A stretch of 64,000 nt of DNA from Liolophura sinensis (GCF_032854445.1 NC_088302.1:36400191-36464190); one strand, 5' to 3'. Shown: positions 23,731 to 36,416, numbered from the stretch's first letter. Notes: a model not told the origin generated them from the letters alone. A program made the numbers and translations.

Positions 23731-24734
23731 GTTAGAGCCAAACTATTTCTGACTTGCTGCTTTTTTTCCATTTTGCTTAATTTTGTATTAATTATAATTT
23801 ATCAAAACTCTTCATAGTATTACACATACAGATTATTGTCTATTTAGTACTGATTTGGTTTGAAAACGACTATTAGGGTTATTTATTACAGTTTTTCTTT
23901 TTTAGATTTAGTTCTGCGTGGCCTGTGTAAGACAAGGATAATCCATCTTAATCACAAGGAAACGAACGTCAAATTTCCTGTATCATTTTACTGCTGTGCT
24001 ACCAGCACCATGTTCTGTACCATGCAATATCCGCTGGCTATCAAAACTGATAGCCAAATAAGACTTTCATATGTAAGTCTACTGAAGTATAATCTGGGCA
24101 AATTTCCACGCAAATAAAAAATCAATAGTGGAATGAAAATGACCGTTCGTAATGCTATTACAGCAATAATTCACCTGCTATGTAATACATTATCAGAACT
24201 GTCAGATTTAAAGAGTGTGTTATGCTGTATATTACAGTCCACAAAAATGACCTTATTTGAATTCTGCTGGAGAAACGACGTTAATTCTGGGTTTGTATAG
24301 AAGGACTGGTACGTTAAGGCGGAGAATCGGCCCCAGAGAGGCACGATAAGAAAGTGCAAATTTCAGAATCCCAAGACAAGTCTGTAAATTTTCAAACCAG
24401 AAGTATATATCTTAGTCAAAGCATCCATAAAAGTTATATGGCCTTAAAAGAAATGGTTACTTAGTAATAATCCGCCAAAAATGCACTCTCGACAAAAAAC
24501 GCCAATTTTTCGTTCAAACGAGGCATTGTGTTTTTAATTTACAGTATGAAGATTAACGTTAACCAGAAAAACATCCTTACTGAAACTTTCATGTGTGTAC
24601 TTCTACGTACTGTCAAAGTTTCGTTTTGGGTCACTTTAGTTTTCGTATGTAAAACATAAACTTTACAATGTGATCAGCTCTGTCATATTTCAGCAAGTCT
24701 AAAACCCGTATTTCTGTCCGTCAGGCAACCACCA

Positions 24735-24813
24735 TAGTACAGTGGACTAACGAAGTTGTTGTCGAGAACATGTTGCACCTCGAAGAGGAGATCGAATCTT
24801 TGTGCTTTTTTTC
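24735..24813 (+). ncRNA. tRNA-like Pol III unit or tRNA-derived relic
   Basis: An A-box-like TAGTACAGTGG at about 24735 is followed about 50 bases later by a B-box-like GATCGAATC and then directly by a run of T (24807-24813), the layout of a Pol III type 2 promoter with terminator. The acceptor and anticodon stems pair only partly, so it is not a normal tRNA gene. It lies inside the extra sequence of duplication copy B. Confidence 0.3.
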
Positions 24814-25203
24814 TTCTTCTAGCTAGCATTAACATTAACATGTTATGTGTGGAAAAAGTATAAGGCTGAACGTTGCATCTGTTATACTTGTATATTTATT
24901 TAAATTACTGATACATAACTGCGTGCTCAAGAATCTTTCAGAAAGTTACATTTGTGATGAAGTGATTGTCACAGTGTCTAATGCAAAGGAAAAGGTATTT
25001 CAGTATGTCTGGAGTCGGCTACAATTTTTCGATTTTTTAACCTATACATCGTTTCAGTGCATGTTTGGAGCTTTTCGAGTCGCATGATTGCATATAACAG
25101 GAAAAGAAGAGTAAAGCTGAACTGAAAAAAGAAGCAGCCTTACGAAGGAGTCAATATCTGTCACTCACAGCTATAATCAGTTTCGCTTCTTCCAAATCCC
25201 TTT

Positions 25204-25484
25204 TTTCGGGGCCTCCGTGGCTCAGTCGGTTAGCGCGCTAGCGCAGCGTAATGACCCAGGAGCCTCTCACCAATGCGGTCGCTGTGAGTTCAAGTCCAGC
25301 TCATGCTGGCTTCCTCTCCGGCCGTAAGTGGGAAGGTCTGCCAGCAACCTGCGGATGGTCGTGGGTTTCCCCTGGCTCAGCCCGGTTTCCACCCACCATA
25401 ATGCTGGCCGCCGTGGTATAAGTGAAAAGATAAGTGAAAGAGTACGGCGTAAAACACCAATCAAAAAAAAAAAAAAAAAAAAAA
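25204..25484 (+). repeat. SINE family A, full length, young, with target-site duplication
   Basis: Best preserved family A copy and the reference for the others. It has a tRNA-derived head with A box 'TGGCTCAGTCGG' and B box 'GAGTTCAAGTCC', a central body with 'gggaaggtctgccagcaacc' and 'ggatggtcgtgggtttccc', then 'ccataatgctggcc', 'gtacggcgtaaaacacca' and a 22-base poly-A tail. It is flanked by the perfect 13-bp direct repeat 'tccaaatcccttt' at 25191-25203 and 25485-25497, the mark of LINE-mediated insertion. The head is still a plausible Pol III promoter. Confidence 0.97.
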
Positions 25485-25529
25485 TCCAAATCCCTTTCAT
25501 CATGCTTGTTGTACTGGAGCCGATTCAGT

Positions 25530-25735
25530 ATGCCGTATCAGTGTAATGGCTCGGGCAGGGCGGCTCACTTGCCTTGGGTAAGGCGTCTCAGTGAAGCAAC
25601 ACTAGATAAAAGAGCGGTGGAAATCCGTCCTGCAACAAAGAGGCACATTGCATGCACTCTAAGGGTTCCTTCGTCGTCATATAACTAAAAATTATTAAGT
25701 ACGACGTTAAACCCCAAGCACTCACTCACTCAACG
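25530..25735 (+). repeat. SINE family B, 5'-truncated
   Basis: Sense-orientation copy running from 'atcagtgtaatggctcgggc' through 'gcggtggaaatccgtcctgc', 'catgcactctaagggttcc', 'ttaagtacgacgttaaaccc' and the terminal 'actcactcactca' tail. It lacks the tRNA-like head and lies just downstream of the young SINE A. Confidence 0.9.
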
Positions 25736-26222
25736 TCCGACTAAGACAAAGGTTAGAATTCCGATAGTCTAGTTTAGTTTTCGTTTTTTTTTTCACGCAA
25801 TCTTAGCAACATGTACAGAATAACTTGCACTAAGTATGGATTATTGCGCTCGAAGCAGTGTCGATGGGCTATCATCGGCGTAAAATAATTATATTACTGT
25901 CAACGACTAGTATGTGAATGTTGAATGGGATGAACCTTTATGACGTTGTAAATGTAAAGTTATTCATAAATTTTAACTTTAAGTACGTTTTGAGTGTTTT
26001 TTACATACACATTTTCAAATGGATCATCTACCTGTACTGAATCCAAATAGAACACTATTATGACGCTATTCTCCAAACCGACATCGCCTAAGACAGTTCC
26101 ACAATCTGTTTCGCCAGAGCAAAAATTGCGATTTCAGCATTCATGAATCAGTAGTTTTTGAATTAACCAGTCGATTCATGTATGACGTCTTTGCCCATTG
26201 CGCTAGGCAGGGACCATGCATA

Positions 26223-26359
26223 TAGCGACGTACCTGTCATTTCAGCACTTCAGACTGGTTCGTTATGACTTGTCCCGCGCCCCAAACGGAAATTGCGCTG
26301 GTATCCTCTTTATCTTAGGGTTAAAAAAGAGCCAGTTTGTTTGCGGTGTCTGATTGGCC
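26223..26359. promoter_or_regulatory. conserved CCAAT-containing block (copy B)
   Basis: Counterpart of 19079-19216. It keeps 'gacgtacctgtcatttcagc', 'gtcccgcgccccaaacggaa', 'ttagggttaaaaaagagcc' and 'tctgattggcc' with few changes, while sequence to its left has drifted with insertions. Retention in both copies suggests function, but none is shown. Confidence 0.35.
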
Positions 26360-27425
26360 TGCATGGGAAACTACTGGCGACACTTTTCGCGACTTACAGT
26401 CACTTTCCTGTACGGTTTTCTATTAGAATGCAAAGCGTTCGTCTATAAATAGATAAGGTAAGAAAATATTTCACTGATATGACGGCTATCAGATTGATGG
26501 ATGAAGGACATGCAAATATCTGGATTAAAACCACTCGCCCTCTGTAAGGTACTTCACCGCCTGGTTTAAACCTCGAGAGATATCTCAGAACGGGACTTGT
26601 GAGATCCAACTCTTTTGTCGCTAAAGGTGAAAAAAATGTCCGACTGTATCATGTGACTTGTAAAAAAATGTTGGGAAACATTTTGGGCGTCGTCTTCTGG
26701 AGAACACCACCTTTTTTCGTCAGGAACCTCTGAAGTTCCCCTCATTTTTCTCAAATTTTCATCTTTTTTAAAAAAAATTTGGAAGTTTTGCGGTCATCCA
26801 TGCATGAAATAGCAAATGCAATAAAAATAGGTGCTTTCATTTTCTGACTGGTCACATGGAACAGTAAGACTTTTTAAAAAAAAACTTTCAAAAATTTAGT
26901 ATAGAAGCAGCAGCTTGTCTTAGTTTGCTACTAAGAAAATCACAACAAGATTGGTTTGTTGGAAAAGGCCATTTCAGTGAGATGACGATTTACTTGCTCG
27001 CACTCTAATCTCCGTGCGATCACCTCGGGCTTTAAATGTGTACCAACGGTGAGGGGAACGAAATCAGCCACAGGCTAGCTTGGTAAAGTAGCATCCCCAC
27101 CCAAGCCATACCAAATTCTGAAGGAATTTTCGTAATATAGAATTAAAGAGAGATTTTTATCTCTCAAATAATGAATGCATCAACTGTAATTGTCCTGAGC
27201 AAAAAGTTTAAATTGGTAAGCACAATCAATCTAAAATTGTATAACCAAAGCATACAGGAAACACAACATCTCGTAAGTGATGTTCAGGTGGTATACAGTG
27301 GATAAAGCGTGGAAAAAAACACGTTAAATGTGTTAGTAAGCCGTCTGCCTATCAAACAAGTCATAACCCCTGACTAATTCCACATTCACAGAGCAACCCC
27401 TGACTGACCTCTATGTTACACAACT
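26360..27425. other. intergenic, no gene recognised
   Basis: AT-rich, with poly-A and poly-T stretches near 26770 and 26875. No open frame with a recognisable domain. Confidence 0.45.
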
Positions 27426-27825
27426 ATTTCTTTACTTACGCCGTATTCAAGAGTATTTTACTCGTATCTATTTATGTATTTGATTGGTGCTTTACGCCGT
27501 ACTCACGAATATTTCACTTATACGACGGCGGCCAGCATTATGGTGGGTGGAAACCGTGCAGAGCCCGGATTAACCCACGACCATTGGCAGGTTGCTGGCG
27601 GACCTTCCCATGGCCGGCCGGAGAGGAAGTATTTTACTTGTACCAGTCAGCATTATGGTGGGAGGAATCCGGACCAAGCCCTGGGAAAACCGGTGACCAT
27701 CCGCAGGTTACTGCCAGACCCCCAATGCATGTACGATCAGAGAGAAATCCAGATGGAGCTGAACTTGAATTCACAGCGACCACAGCGTATTGAGAGGCGG
27801 AGAGTGGGAGGCTCCTGAGTTTCAA
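27426..27825 (-). repeat. chimeric SINE family A (three overlapping pieces)
   Basis: The family A 3' end motif ('ttacgccgta-tcaagagtatt') appears at 27438. A larger minus-strand piece follows at 27474-27628, with tail, 'cggccagcattatggtggg', 'cgaccattggcaggttgctg' and 'gccggccggagaggaag'. Then 'cagcattatggtgggagga' and 'accatccgcaggttactgc' start again at 27640, followed by the outer body up to 'gaggctcctga'. It is either a nested insertion or an unequal exchange between copies. The open frames across it are spurious. Confidence 0.85.
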
Positions 27826-28686
27826 GCAATTATTTAATGCAATCGTATTTACCCACAGTAAGGTCAGACAATAGCAGCCCCTGACTTACCTTTTCCCACT
27901 GAAACAGGTCAGAATGGGTAGCTACATGAAGAAATTGTTCTTTCTTAAACATGGTTATACCAGCCCCTGGCTTATGAATGCCCAACGAAACAGTTTAGTT
28001 GAACATAAATGAACACATTTTTCCTATGTACCGGTGACAGCAAGACGTTCACCTATACCCATTCGTTTGATAAGATCGTTGAAATTCAGCTGCAGATGTT
28101 GCTCCAGTGAGGAATCTATATGCCTTCAATTTATAAACCACAAAGGTAAAATTAAACGAAAGGCAGCATTCATTGTGGAGAAATATGACGATGAAACAGA
28201 AACACCGCTATGCATCTGAAATAATTGTCAATTAAGAAATAGGTTTTAATGACCTCAGGTTAAAAAAATTGACGGCCTGAACTGGAAAAGATGAGTTCCA
28301 CTAGTATTAGAGGGAACGGCTTTACATCATCATTATCCTTAACCCCCTCTGTGGTCGATTATAACGTCATTGAGTTGTAGAATGATGTTATTAAAGCTTG
28401 CGACAGAAGTAACGGCCATCTCGCCCGACCTTAAAATGTATAGAAAGGCAGGAGAAAATCTAGGAAATAAGGGTTCGGTCGGATCAAAGCTCATTGAAAC
28501 GTGTTACCAATCCTGTTTTTCAATATAACCATCACTGATTCTCGGTACCCGAGTGTTAGCTTGACTTTTAATGTTCTTCATACCCGTTAACAAGCACTTA
28601 AACGTTTGACCTGGATCCTGCTAGTTTATGTAAATAACTGATAGCAACAAATATATGCACATATTAATCTGTTGGTGGTGTGTAAC

Positions 28687-28689
<3 letters not shown>
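27826..28689. other. intergenic, no gene recognised
   Basis: No supported coding exon. The short frame at 28034-28219 has no recognisable motif. Confidence 0.4.

Positions 28690-28748
<59 letters not shown>
28690..28748. repeat. (TA)n microsatellite
   Basis: About 29 uninterrupted TA dinucleotides. The apparent Tyr-Ile repeat peptide in one frame is an artefact of this tract. Confidence 0.98.
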
Positions 28749-28750
<2 letters not shown>

Positions 28751-29065
28751 TATTTGTTCTCACGCCAAGGCTGTGAGAACAAAAGGCACTGTGAATTAGG
28801 CTTATATGTAACCTACATGCCTGTCGGTACAGTAAATATGTATAAGATGGTCTGATAGAATGAACATACATAAAAGTTCACCTAGACGACTGGGGTGTGC
28901 ACACAGTAATCTTGTAAAGCATTGTATCAATGGTACGTGAGACACGGCAATTGCGCAACTATTTGCAACATTGAATCCTGGTAAACAACACGGCTCCTCG
29001 CATCACTGACTTTTGCATTAAACCATAATAACCTATAAAGATAGGGCCTACACTTTAACATTTAG

Positions 29066-29115
29066 TCGTCATATGACTGAAAAATTGTTAAGTACGACGT
29101 TAAACTCCAGTCAAA
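29066..29115 (+). repeat. SINE family B, 3' end fragment
   Basis: Only the terminal segment 'catatgactgaaaaattgtt' followed by 'aagtacgacgttaaactcc' is present, without the tandem ACTC tail. Confidence 0.75.
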
Positions 29116-32100
29116 TATGGAGCGAATGACAGCAAGTTATTTGTAAGTTGTTCTGGAGAAATAGAAGCTCATTTCCACCCCGGGTGAAATTATGGCAGTA
29201 TCAAAAGAAATCTTACAGCCCTTAATCGTTTTGTCCAAATGACAGGGCCTCGACTACACCGAAATATAAATAACACACTGTGATTCGATCGTGACTAGTA
29301 TCTGGTCACAAACTTCGATAGCCGTTGATTAACTGTGACCAAAAATTAGAACAGAATGTGGCATTGCTGATTTGCAAGAACTATTCGTAGTCAAGAGGTA
29401 AACCGCACACCACCATTAAAACTTAAATATTCAGCGAGAAATGATAATCTCTCCCAGTCGTCGTCTTCTGTCGAAATGAACGCATGTAATACACAGCTGA
29501 CGTATACAGCTCACATATGTATGACGTCACGCATGTCACTCACAAGTGTCAGAATAAAGACAAGGAGACTGCACATTGTATATATAATACATATACACAC
29601 ATTAACACTCAAGAAATTTACCAGTCTTAAAAAGCATTATTTTCAATGATTTCTCTTTATAGTCTTAAAAGAGTTCGATCTCAAAACTCCTCTTGAGCCA
29701 GAGGCCTATTGCCTTGGAAAGATAACCGGCAGTGTTTCACACCAATAAGCCAGTTAGGCCACCATTATATCAATTTCATATGAACTGTTTACAATAGCCT
29801 TTATATTTAATGATAGAGTATGTTAGACGATTTTTGGCAAAGAGCCACATGATAGCTGAGAAAAAAACTGCAGCCAAGTGAGGAAATTTGGTCCTATGTG
29901 ACAGTCATTGGATTTACTACGATCTTTACATCTATCACAAAAGTATACTCTTTTGTGTGTGTTGCCACTGTAGGGACTCGAATGAAAATGGTTTGATTTA
30001 AGATACATCATCCGCCCGCAATTCTTTCTGCAATGGAGAGCATTTTCCAGTTCGCTCTGGCTATCAATCAATATTTATATGCCGGCTTAATTGTGCCTGT
30101 CATATCACCTTGTTTTCCTTTGAAGATGGCCACAATATACGACTGAATCGCCGGAGCCTTCGAGTGGCTCATACTTTACGCTTGATGATTTCAATTCAAG
30201 CCATCCATTGAAGTACCCGAGGAAAGAATTATCGCATTATGGGGTCATTCCTTATTAAGCTTTATGTGGCTGCAGACTTTGCTTTGGCACTAAGTGATCA
30301 ACTGAATTATCTCTGCCAATTTTATGATTTCATTACCGGCTTGACCTCCTTCAGCTATATCTGGACGGCATGACAGGGGTATTTGTAATCAAATCCTCAC
30401 AAACATACTAAGACGCTTACATCATTTGCCAACCAACTAATCGGACGTTATGAAAGTTGCGTAATAGGGAACATCAGAGACTCAAAGATCTGAAACAGCT
30501 CTGAAAGCTTGACGTAAATGTTTACATCCTCTTATGAAAGACACTTTCTGCGAAAGTCGACAAAAGGATCAAATAATAAGTAATTATAATAGCAATAGGT
30601 TAAATGATATTAATACAAAATGAAGGATATAAATTGATTACCTAAACTGTGAAGAGAATTTTAGTTTATTAAAACGGATATTCTACCTTTCAGAGAATAG
30701 TATACTGAACAAAAAGTTTTCCGTCTTTTCCAATTTTTCCTCGTGTGGAATCCAGCAAAGAAAACTGCGCCACGCATCGCCGAAGTATATTCCACAAATG
30801 ACGCTGTACTTAGAACGCCGCTAACGTCATTCCATCATTACGGAATACCGGCAGAAGATCGAAGTGGGACGTATTGCGTCATTTCAGGACATTCCACGGC
30901 AGCGTCAACATCACAACGTCGCAGTGGGTAGGCCAAATACATCACAGATGAGACCGCACTACTTAACATGTTTCAAACTGGCGCCACCTTTCACAAGAGG
31001 AAAATCTGCCTATACCCCATTGAAGTCATATATAAAATTTTAGTTTTGAAGAACCTTTAGTTATAGGGTATCTGCAAAGCAGTGGATACGTTCCTTCCCG
31101 ATATTAAACACTGCGCTCAATAGCAACGCAAAACGTTGTTAGTGCGCACGTGGCTATAAACCTGGAGCCCGTTTCACAAAGCGTTTACATGTAACTTCCA
31201 TTGCAACCAGTACTGTAGGTATACGTTGCCATTGGAGTTACAGGTACGTGATCTCAGCGACTGTATGTTCAAAGGCTTGTAAACCATATCAGTGTTCCTA
31301 TATGCTGCGTTTTTCAGTGAACCATACGTCAGCCGTTTTCGTATACAGAAAGGAATACTCTTTTTACCCAAGGTTCTGAATGAATGACAAATCCAATACC
31401 ACGAGTTTATGTTGACAGCAATGTCCAGTGAATGGTGAAAGTGCTCTGATCGTACAGGGTTATTCAGCAGACCGACCTAATGCCAAGAGCTAAGGTGGCA
31501 AGGATGGCGTGAAATGAAATTCTGAGCGGTAAAGATGACGACTGGCTTTAGAGGAGAAAAACAATTATCTGTGTTAAATCGCTCATGATGCCAAAATCCC
31601 ACGCGGTGAAGGATTTTGAATGATTCCGTAAAACTGTTGACAATTCAGTACCTCGGAAATGTTACGCTATATTATGAAATTTACTTTTTAAAACGAAACG
31701 GCAATACTGGTTATTCATTAGCTCGCCTGTACAAAGTACCCCGAGACTCGGTGCCCAATAACAGTGACAGCAATGTCAAGGTAATTATTAGTGGTGTCGT
31801 CTTAAAAAGTACCACACGTATTGGTCCCATGTTTTGTATCCGTGTAAAAATACAGTAACACGCAAGGGATGTTCCATTGCTCATGCCTTGCGTGTGTGTT
31901 AATTGCTATCTATTACCAAATCCATGACATTCACGTCTCCTTTGTGTATAAGCATCTATGTTACGTTAAATATGTATTTGGCTGAATTTTTGTATTCATG
32001 TGTCCCTCACAGGTCTTTAGTAGCCTTGATGCCATATCTAATTCTTGCCTATGGTGATAGAAAGAAAATGAGAAACTTTCAAAACAGCCCTGAAATTGCA

Positions 32101-33394
32101 GTATTATGGATTTATGATGATTGTATCAAATATCTTTTTTCAATAGTTGATTTTTTTAATGATTTTACAGTCATAATCTGTACAGGGATGCACAACTGAA
32201 GGCAATCTTTTACGATCCCTCTCATGCCAGTTCAGTATACAAACATCTCTTACTGTTTCTTGACGATAGATTTACACCAAACACCCACACGTTTCCATAA
32301 AATGATTCAATCACCTACATTTGTATTGGTATCCAATTGTTCTGATCTTGAAAGAGTACTGTTTTGCAATCGTAATTATCGTGTGATCAGTGTTTACGTA
32401 TTTCCCCAAGGCGACTATTATCACAGTACATCTAAAAGTAATTATATAGTAGGAAATCGAAAAAGTAAAATCTAGTGACCGTTCTGTGCGATAGTTATCC
32501 ATGCTGTTATCACGTCATACTAAATATCATGGTGTTTTGTCTGAAAATCGGGAACTGAAAACTAACTTTTCCCTTTATTGTACATTTCTAACAAGTTTTG
32601 TTATAGTTCAAAAGTTGTGAATAGATGAAAAAAGGTCCCCCCTTTAAGAACTTTTGTATATCAAACAGGAATTCTGCTGTAAAAGTGGTAACCATATGAT
32701 AAAAAATTTGAATCATTGAAAACCCTATACATGATTCGTACAGCTGTTTCAACTTTGTGCTTCTCGTTTTAAATGATGTGCATTTAATCTCAGTTTTTAA
32801 AGTGGACAGTTGTAGATTTCTGTTGCCAAATTTTAAACAAATCGTTCTCCACTGTGTTTGGAAAGCACAGTTGCTAGTAATGATTACACAATGGAGCCTG
32901 TTACAATCGTCCCAACGTTGATATGAAATGACGACGACATGTCGGAATAAGTATAGCGAAGTATATTTGTCACGTATACTCCATCGCGCAATATTATACC
33001 GGTTATACCATCGGTTCCTCATAGCGAAGAACTTCCAGACATCAAGAGAACGGAAATTAACTGTCTGTCCAACATGCACCCTTCGGACAATTTTCTGGAT
33101 GTGGATAATAACAAATTCTGAGAAATCAGCACTGTTTCACCCACACTGTATGACCCATACACATGATTTATGGAGCCAGAAAATAATAGCTGTCTGCATC
33201 CAGCTGAAAATGACCCTGATACATTAACCGTCTGTGATAATTCTCCTACCAGCTATTGGCACTTTCCCCAGTATAGCCTTTTCTTATACTGAAGAACACC
33301 AATGCATGGCACATGCTGTTTTACACCAAACTCCTCTGTCCATGACGCTTGTGAATGAGCCACCGGCCGTTACAACGGCAGGTTATAGCGATTG
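29116..33394. other. intergenic, no gene recognised
   Basis: A long stretch with no SINE and no exon I can support. The largest frame (32588-33079, minus, 163 codons) opens with GTG, has no domain I know, and AT-rich codon use expected by chance. Confidence 0.4.
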
Positions 33395-33540
33395 ACGGTC
33401 GTACGTGGGAAGGTCTGTGAGCAAATTGCAGATGGTCGTGGGTTCCCCTCTAGCTCTTCCCTCCCAATATAATGCTGACCGCCGTCGTATAGGTGAAATA
33501 TTCTTGAGCAGGGCATAAAAGCCAATCAAATAAATAAAAA
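33395..33540 (+). repeat. SINE family A, 3' half
   Basis: Contains 'acgtgggaaggtctgtgagc', 'gcagatggtcgtgggttccc', 'ataatgctgaccgccgtcgt', 'gtgaaatattcttgagcagg' and an AAAT tail. The tRNA-like head is missing. Confidence 0.88.
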
Positions 33541-36416
33541 TAATCAAGTATAGCAATAGATTGATTGATCGATCGATTTATTCTTAAAGGCATACTCAAT
33601 TTATCTTTAGATGGTGGGAACCAGAGGGGCCAAGGTAAACCATCGAAATTTGGCAAACAACTGACAAACTTTTCCACGTGTGACGTACAAACTCATCAAA
33701 AGTAGCAATTTACGCACCGTGGCTTCAGCAGAATAAAGCCAACAAGGCAACTCTGACAGAAAACTGCAGTTTGATAGAGGTCACTGATCTTACTGAAGCT
33801 GCTGTGTTGCGATCATATTCGATTAACAACCACATGAAACAGAAAAAAGAAACCAGTAATCGTGTTGATCGAGCACCAATGTCCACCCAGTCCTAATAGA
33901 AAGGTTACTAATTTATCTAACAATTCTATTATCTTACTTTCGGGGAAGCAGTTTCAGGTAGATGTAAGTATGGGGGAGGTGGTGGTGGGGGAGGGGGAGG
34001 GGGGGATTGATTACTCAATTATGGTTAATGCTCCAACAGGCTCAGTGACCAACTGTGTTGATATCGTTAATGTCTTTGTTAGGTGTGCACACGGGATAGG
34101 TTTTATTGTCAACTAACTTGTAGAGTATGGTGTTCTCAATAACCAAATAAATTAATAAATTAACTTCACGGTGGAAACTTTGACTGGGTTAACATTGCTT
34201 ATTGTCATATTGCGACACTGTCTCTTCATAGTTTATTCGTGTTGTTGAGTCCAAGATTTGCCTCCCAACAGAGGATTACTGAGGCACTGATTGGATAATA
34301 CTTCCACTTTTATGTAGTTGATACACTATCAATTTATGCACTGTTATTTTGCAGTTAGATAAAACATATTAGTATTTTGGATAGAACAGAAAACTGTTTG
34401 CCCAGGGTTACTAACCATCCCACAAACCCCACAACCCCAACCCGACCCACTCTGCAGGTTACCAAGGTGACAGAATCCCATGCATTCACTTCTAGCAACA
34501 ACAGTTCAAAAAGCAAGGCGTGGTGGTATGGTATGGCACCGCGCGAATGTCAGGCGATGTATGTCTTTGCGGTTGAATTTAATAAGTTGACAAATTCACT
34601 ACGTGAATATTAAGGAAAATCAGTGAGCTAATGTAACTTATAGCTGACCGATATCAATATAGCCATATTCATAGTGCCGCAATACTCAAGACTTTAGCCT
34701 CCAAACCATTAAGACATATAACAGTTAGGTACAGAATAGTACCTATATCTTGAAATATCATGTCAACCAAATACATGTAATACCATAAAGCTGCACAGAT
34801 CGATATAAACCATCAAAATAATTTCCATGACATTTGAACGTAATGCATTTTATCATGATGCCATTTCTCATTTACTAACGTTATGGATATTCATACAGCA
34901 ATAATACATGTACGTGACATGTTCTGAATGAAATGTAATATAATCGTAAGAATATCTACCGTCTGTTGTGCTGCTTGGGAGATTTTGTGACAAACAAGAA
35001 TAAGATCAAATGTTGGTTGTAATGAAGCGCCCGAGTGCAACAATGCCAAAATTTCACTTTTTTGATCTAACACTATTTATTTTGATGTGGACAGGGGGAA
35101 CTGATGGCTACTATAGGCATAGCTGTCTTACTTTATTTACCATCTCAGTTGGTGAATGTCTCTGAACGTGGTGAATATCCAGCCGTGTTCATTTTATGGA
35201 TAAAGATTGATACAGACATACCTGTAACGACGATTGTTTCTGTCTTAAGACAGGCCTGCAGGGTCTCTGTAGGGTACAACGCGAGTACAGCATAGAGAGT
35301 AAAACCAGAACATCGAGGACAGTGTGATATCTGGCAAATGGTCACACGTAAACGGTAAATATACGGGCCCATTTCAGTTTACCTCAGTTAGGGTTTTTTT
35401 CTAACTGTTCACTTAAATGCTTACTTAGTAGCAAATTACACGCCCCCTACCACGATGAATTAGGTAATATGCAGAAATGTTTATCGCGATATTTTAGACG
35501 TCACTGAGGTAGAATTACTCAAAATGCTGTGTTGGAATCACATTTTGAAGCACACTTTTAAAACGGTGCATGTTTTTAAATTAACAAAGTTTATTTGCGA
35601 CCACCACAATCACGCAAGAGGGCCAGAACGACCTTTGGTTCACACTGCTTCGGTGGTGATCTTAATTACATTTAGACTGGGCGAACTTTTGAACTCTTAA
35701 ACCGATACAATACAGGTAATTTTGTATTAATTCCCAAAATTCCTACAAAAATGTGCCAACAAATCCACAAAGAAAGTTACGAAACCAGTAGCCAGTTTCC
35801 TTGGCTACACTGTTTTCAATTTTGACTGAATTAACCAAAAATAGTATCGTTCGATGTAAATAAGAATATACCTTTACAATGATTTATTTTTTTCATGGGA
35901 ACTATAATTTGGGTAGCGGGAAAGCAAGATGGGCAAGTAAAACATTGTGAACCAGGGTCAACAAGCAAGACGCCCCATTAACGGTTCGAGGTGGTGAAAT
36001 AATAAGTACAGTGCTGGTTGTCATCGTAGTCACGTGCTGGTAACGCTGATGGCGTCGTGCATGTATGTCCAGTGATATACTTACATGGATCTAAGGCATT
36101 TTGTCTTATCCCTCAATGTGGTATATACCAAAGTTTCACACAGTATCGTGTCTATAAGGTGGTAATCCAAAGAGAATATGTACACTCATGTACAAATTAA
36201 AGTGTTTGTCAAGAAAATAAATGTTTACAGGATTTACTGAGGGAAAATATTGGTCGACCATTCCCATGTGTAAATCATTTGATTCCATTGGCCACACTCC
36301 CGTTGATAAAAACATGACGTGCTACTTTGTGGAAATACGTTAGTATAAACTGATATACTGACTGCAATATTTCTGTCATAAAGTCCATTCATCTTCATCC
36401 GATTTGTTAATAGTGA
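33541..36416. other. intergenic, no gene recognised
   Basis: No supported exon. It begins with an overlapping ATTGATTGATCGATCGAT-type palindromic run and includes a G-rich tract (33970-34006). Open frames are short and featureless. Confidence 0.4.
33970..34006 (+). repeat. G-rich tract, possible G-quadruplex
   Basis: Several G runs of 3 to 7 separated by one to three bases (GGGGGAGG, GGTGGTGGGGGAGGGGG, GGGGGG), which satisfies the usual four-run G-quadruplex pattern on the + strand. Confidence 0.6.

Larger units (their letters stand above)
23731..26359. repeat. segmental duplication, copy B
   Basis: Diverged partner of 17571-19216 in direct orientation. Matching landmarks include 'ttagagccaaac' (about 23731), 'gacaaggataatccatctta' (about 23932), 'ctgtaccatgcaatatccgc' (24016), 'gaccttatttgaattctg' (24248), 'acctgtactgaatccaaata' (26030) and the end block 26223-26359. 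It is roughly 0.9 kb longer than copy A, explained in part by a young SINE A (25204-25484) and a SINE B fragment (25530-25735). No coding sequence is recognised. Confidence 0.85.

Noticed and set aside
27413-27818. Overlapping 114-126-codon frames
   Set aside because: They translate chimeric SINE sequence; the same peptides (FDWCFTPYSRIFH-like) recur at every family A copy on the minus strand.
28626-28871. Tyr-Ile repeat protein
   Set aside because: Translation of the (TA)n microsatellite.
32588-33079. 163-codon minus-strand frame
   Set aside because: It begins with GTG, not ATG, has no recognisable domain and lacks coding-like composition. Most likely chance.
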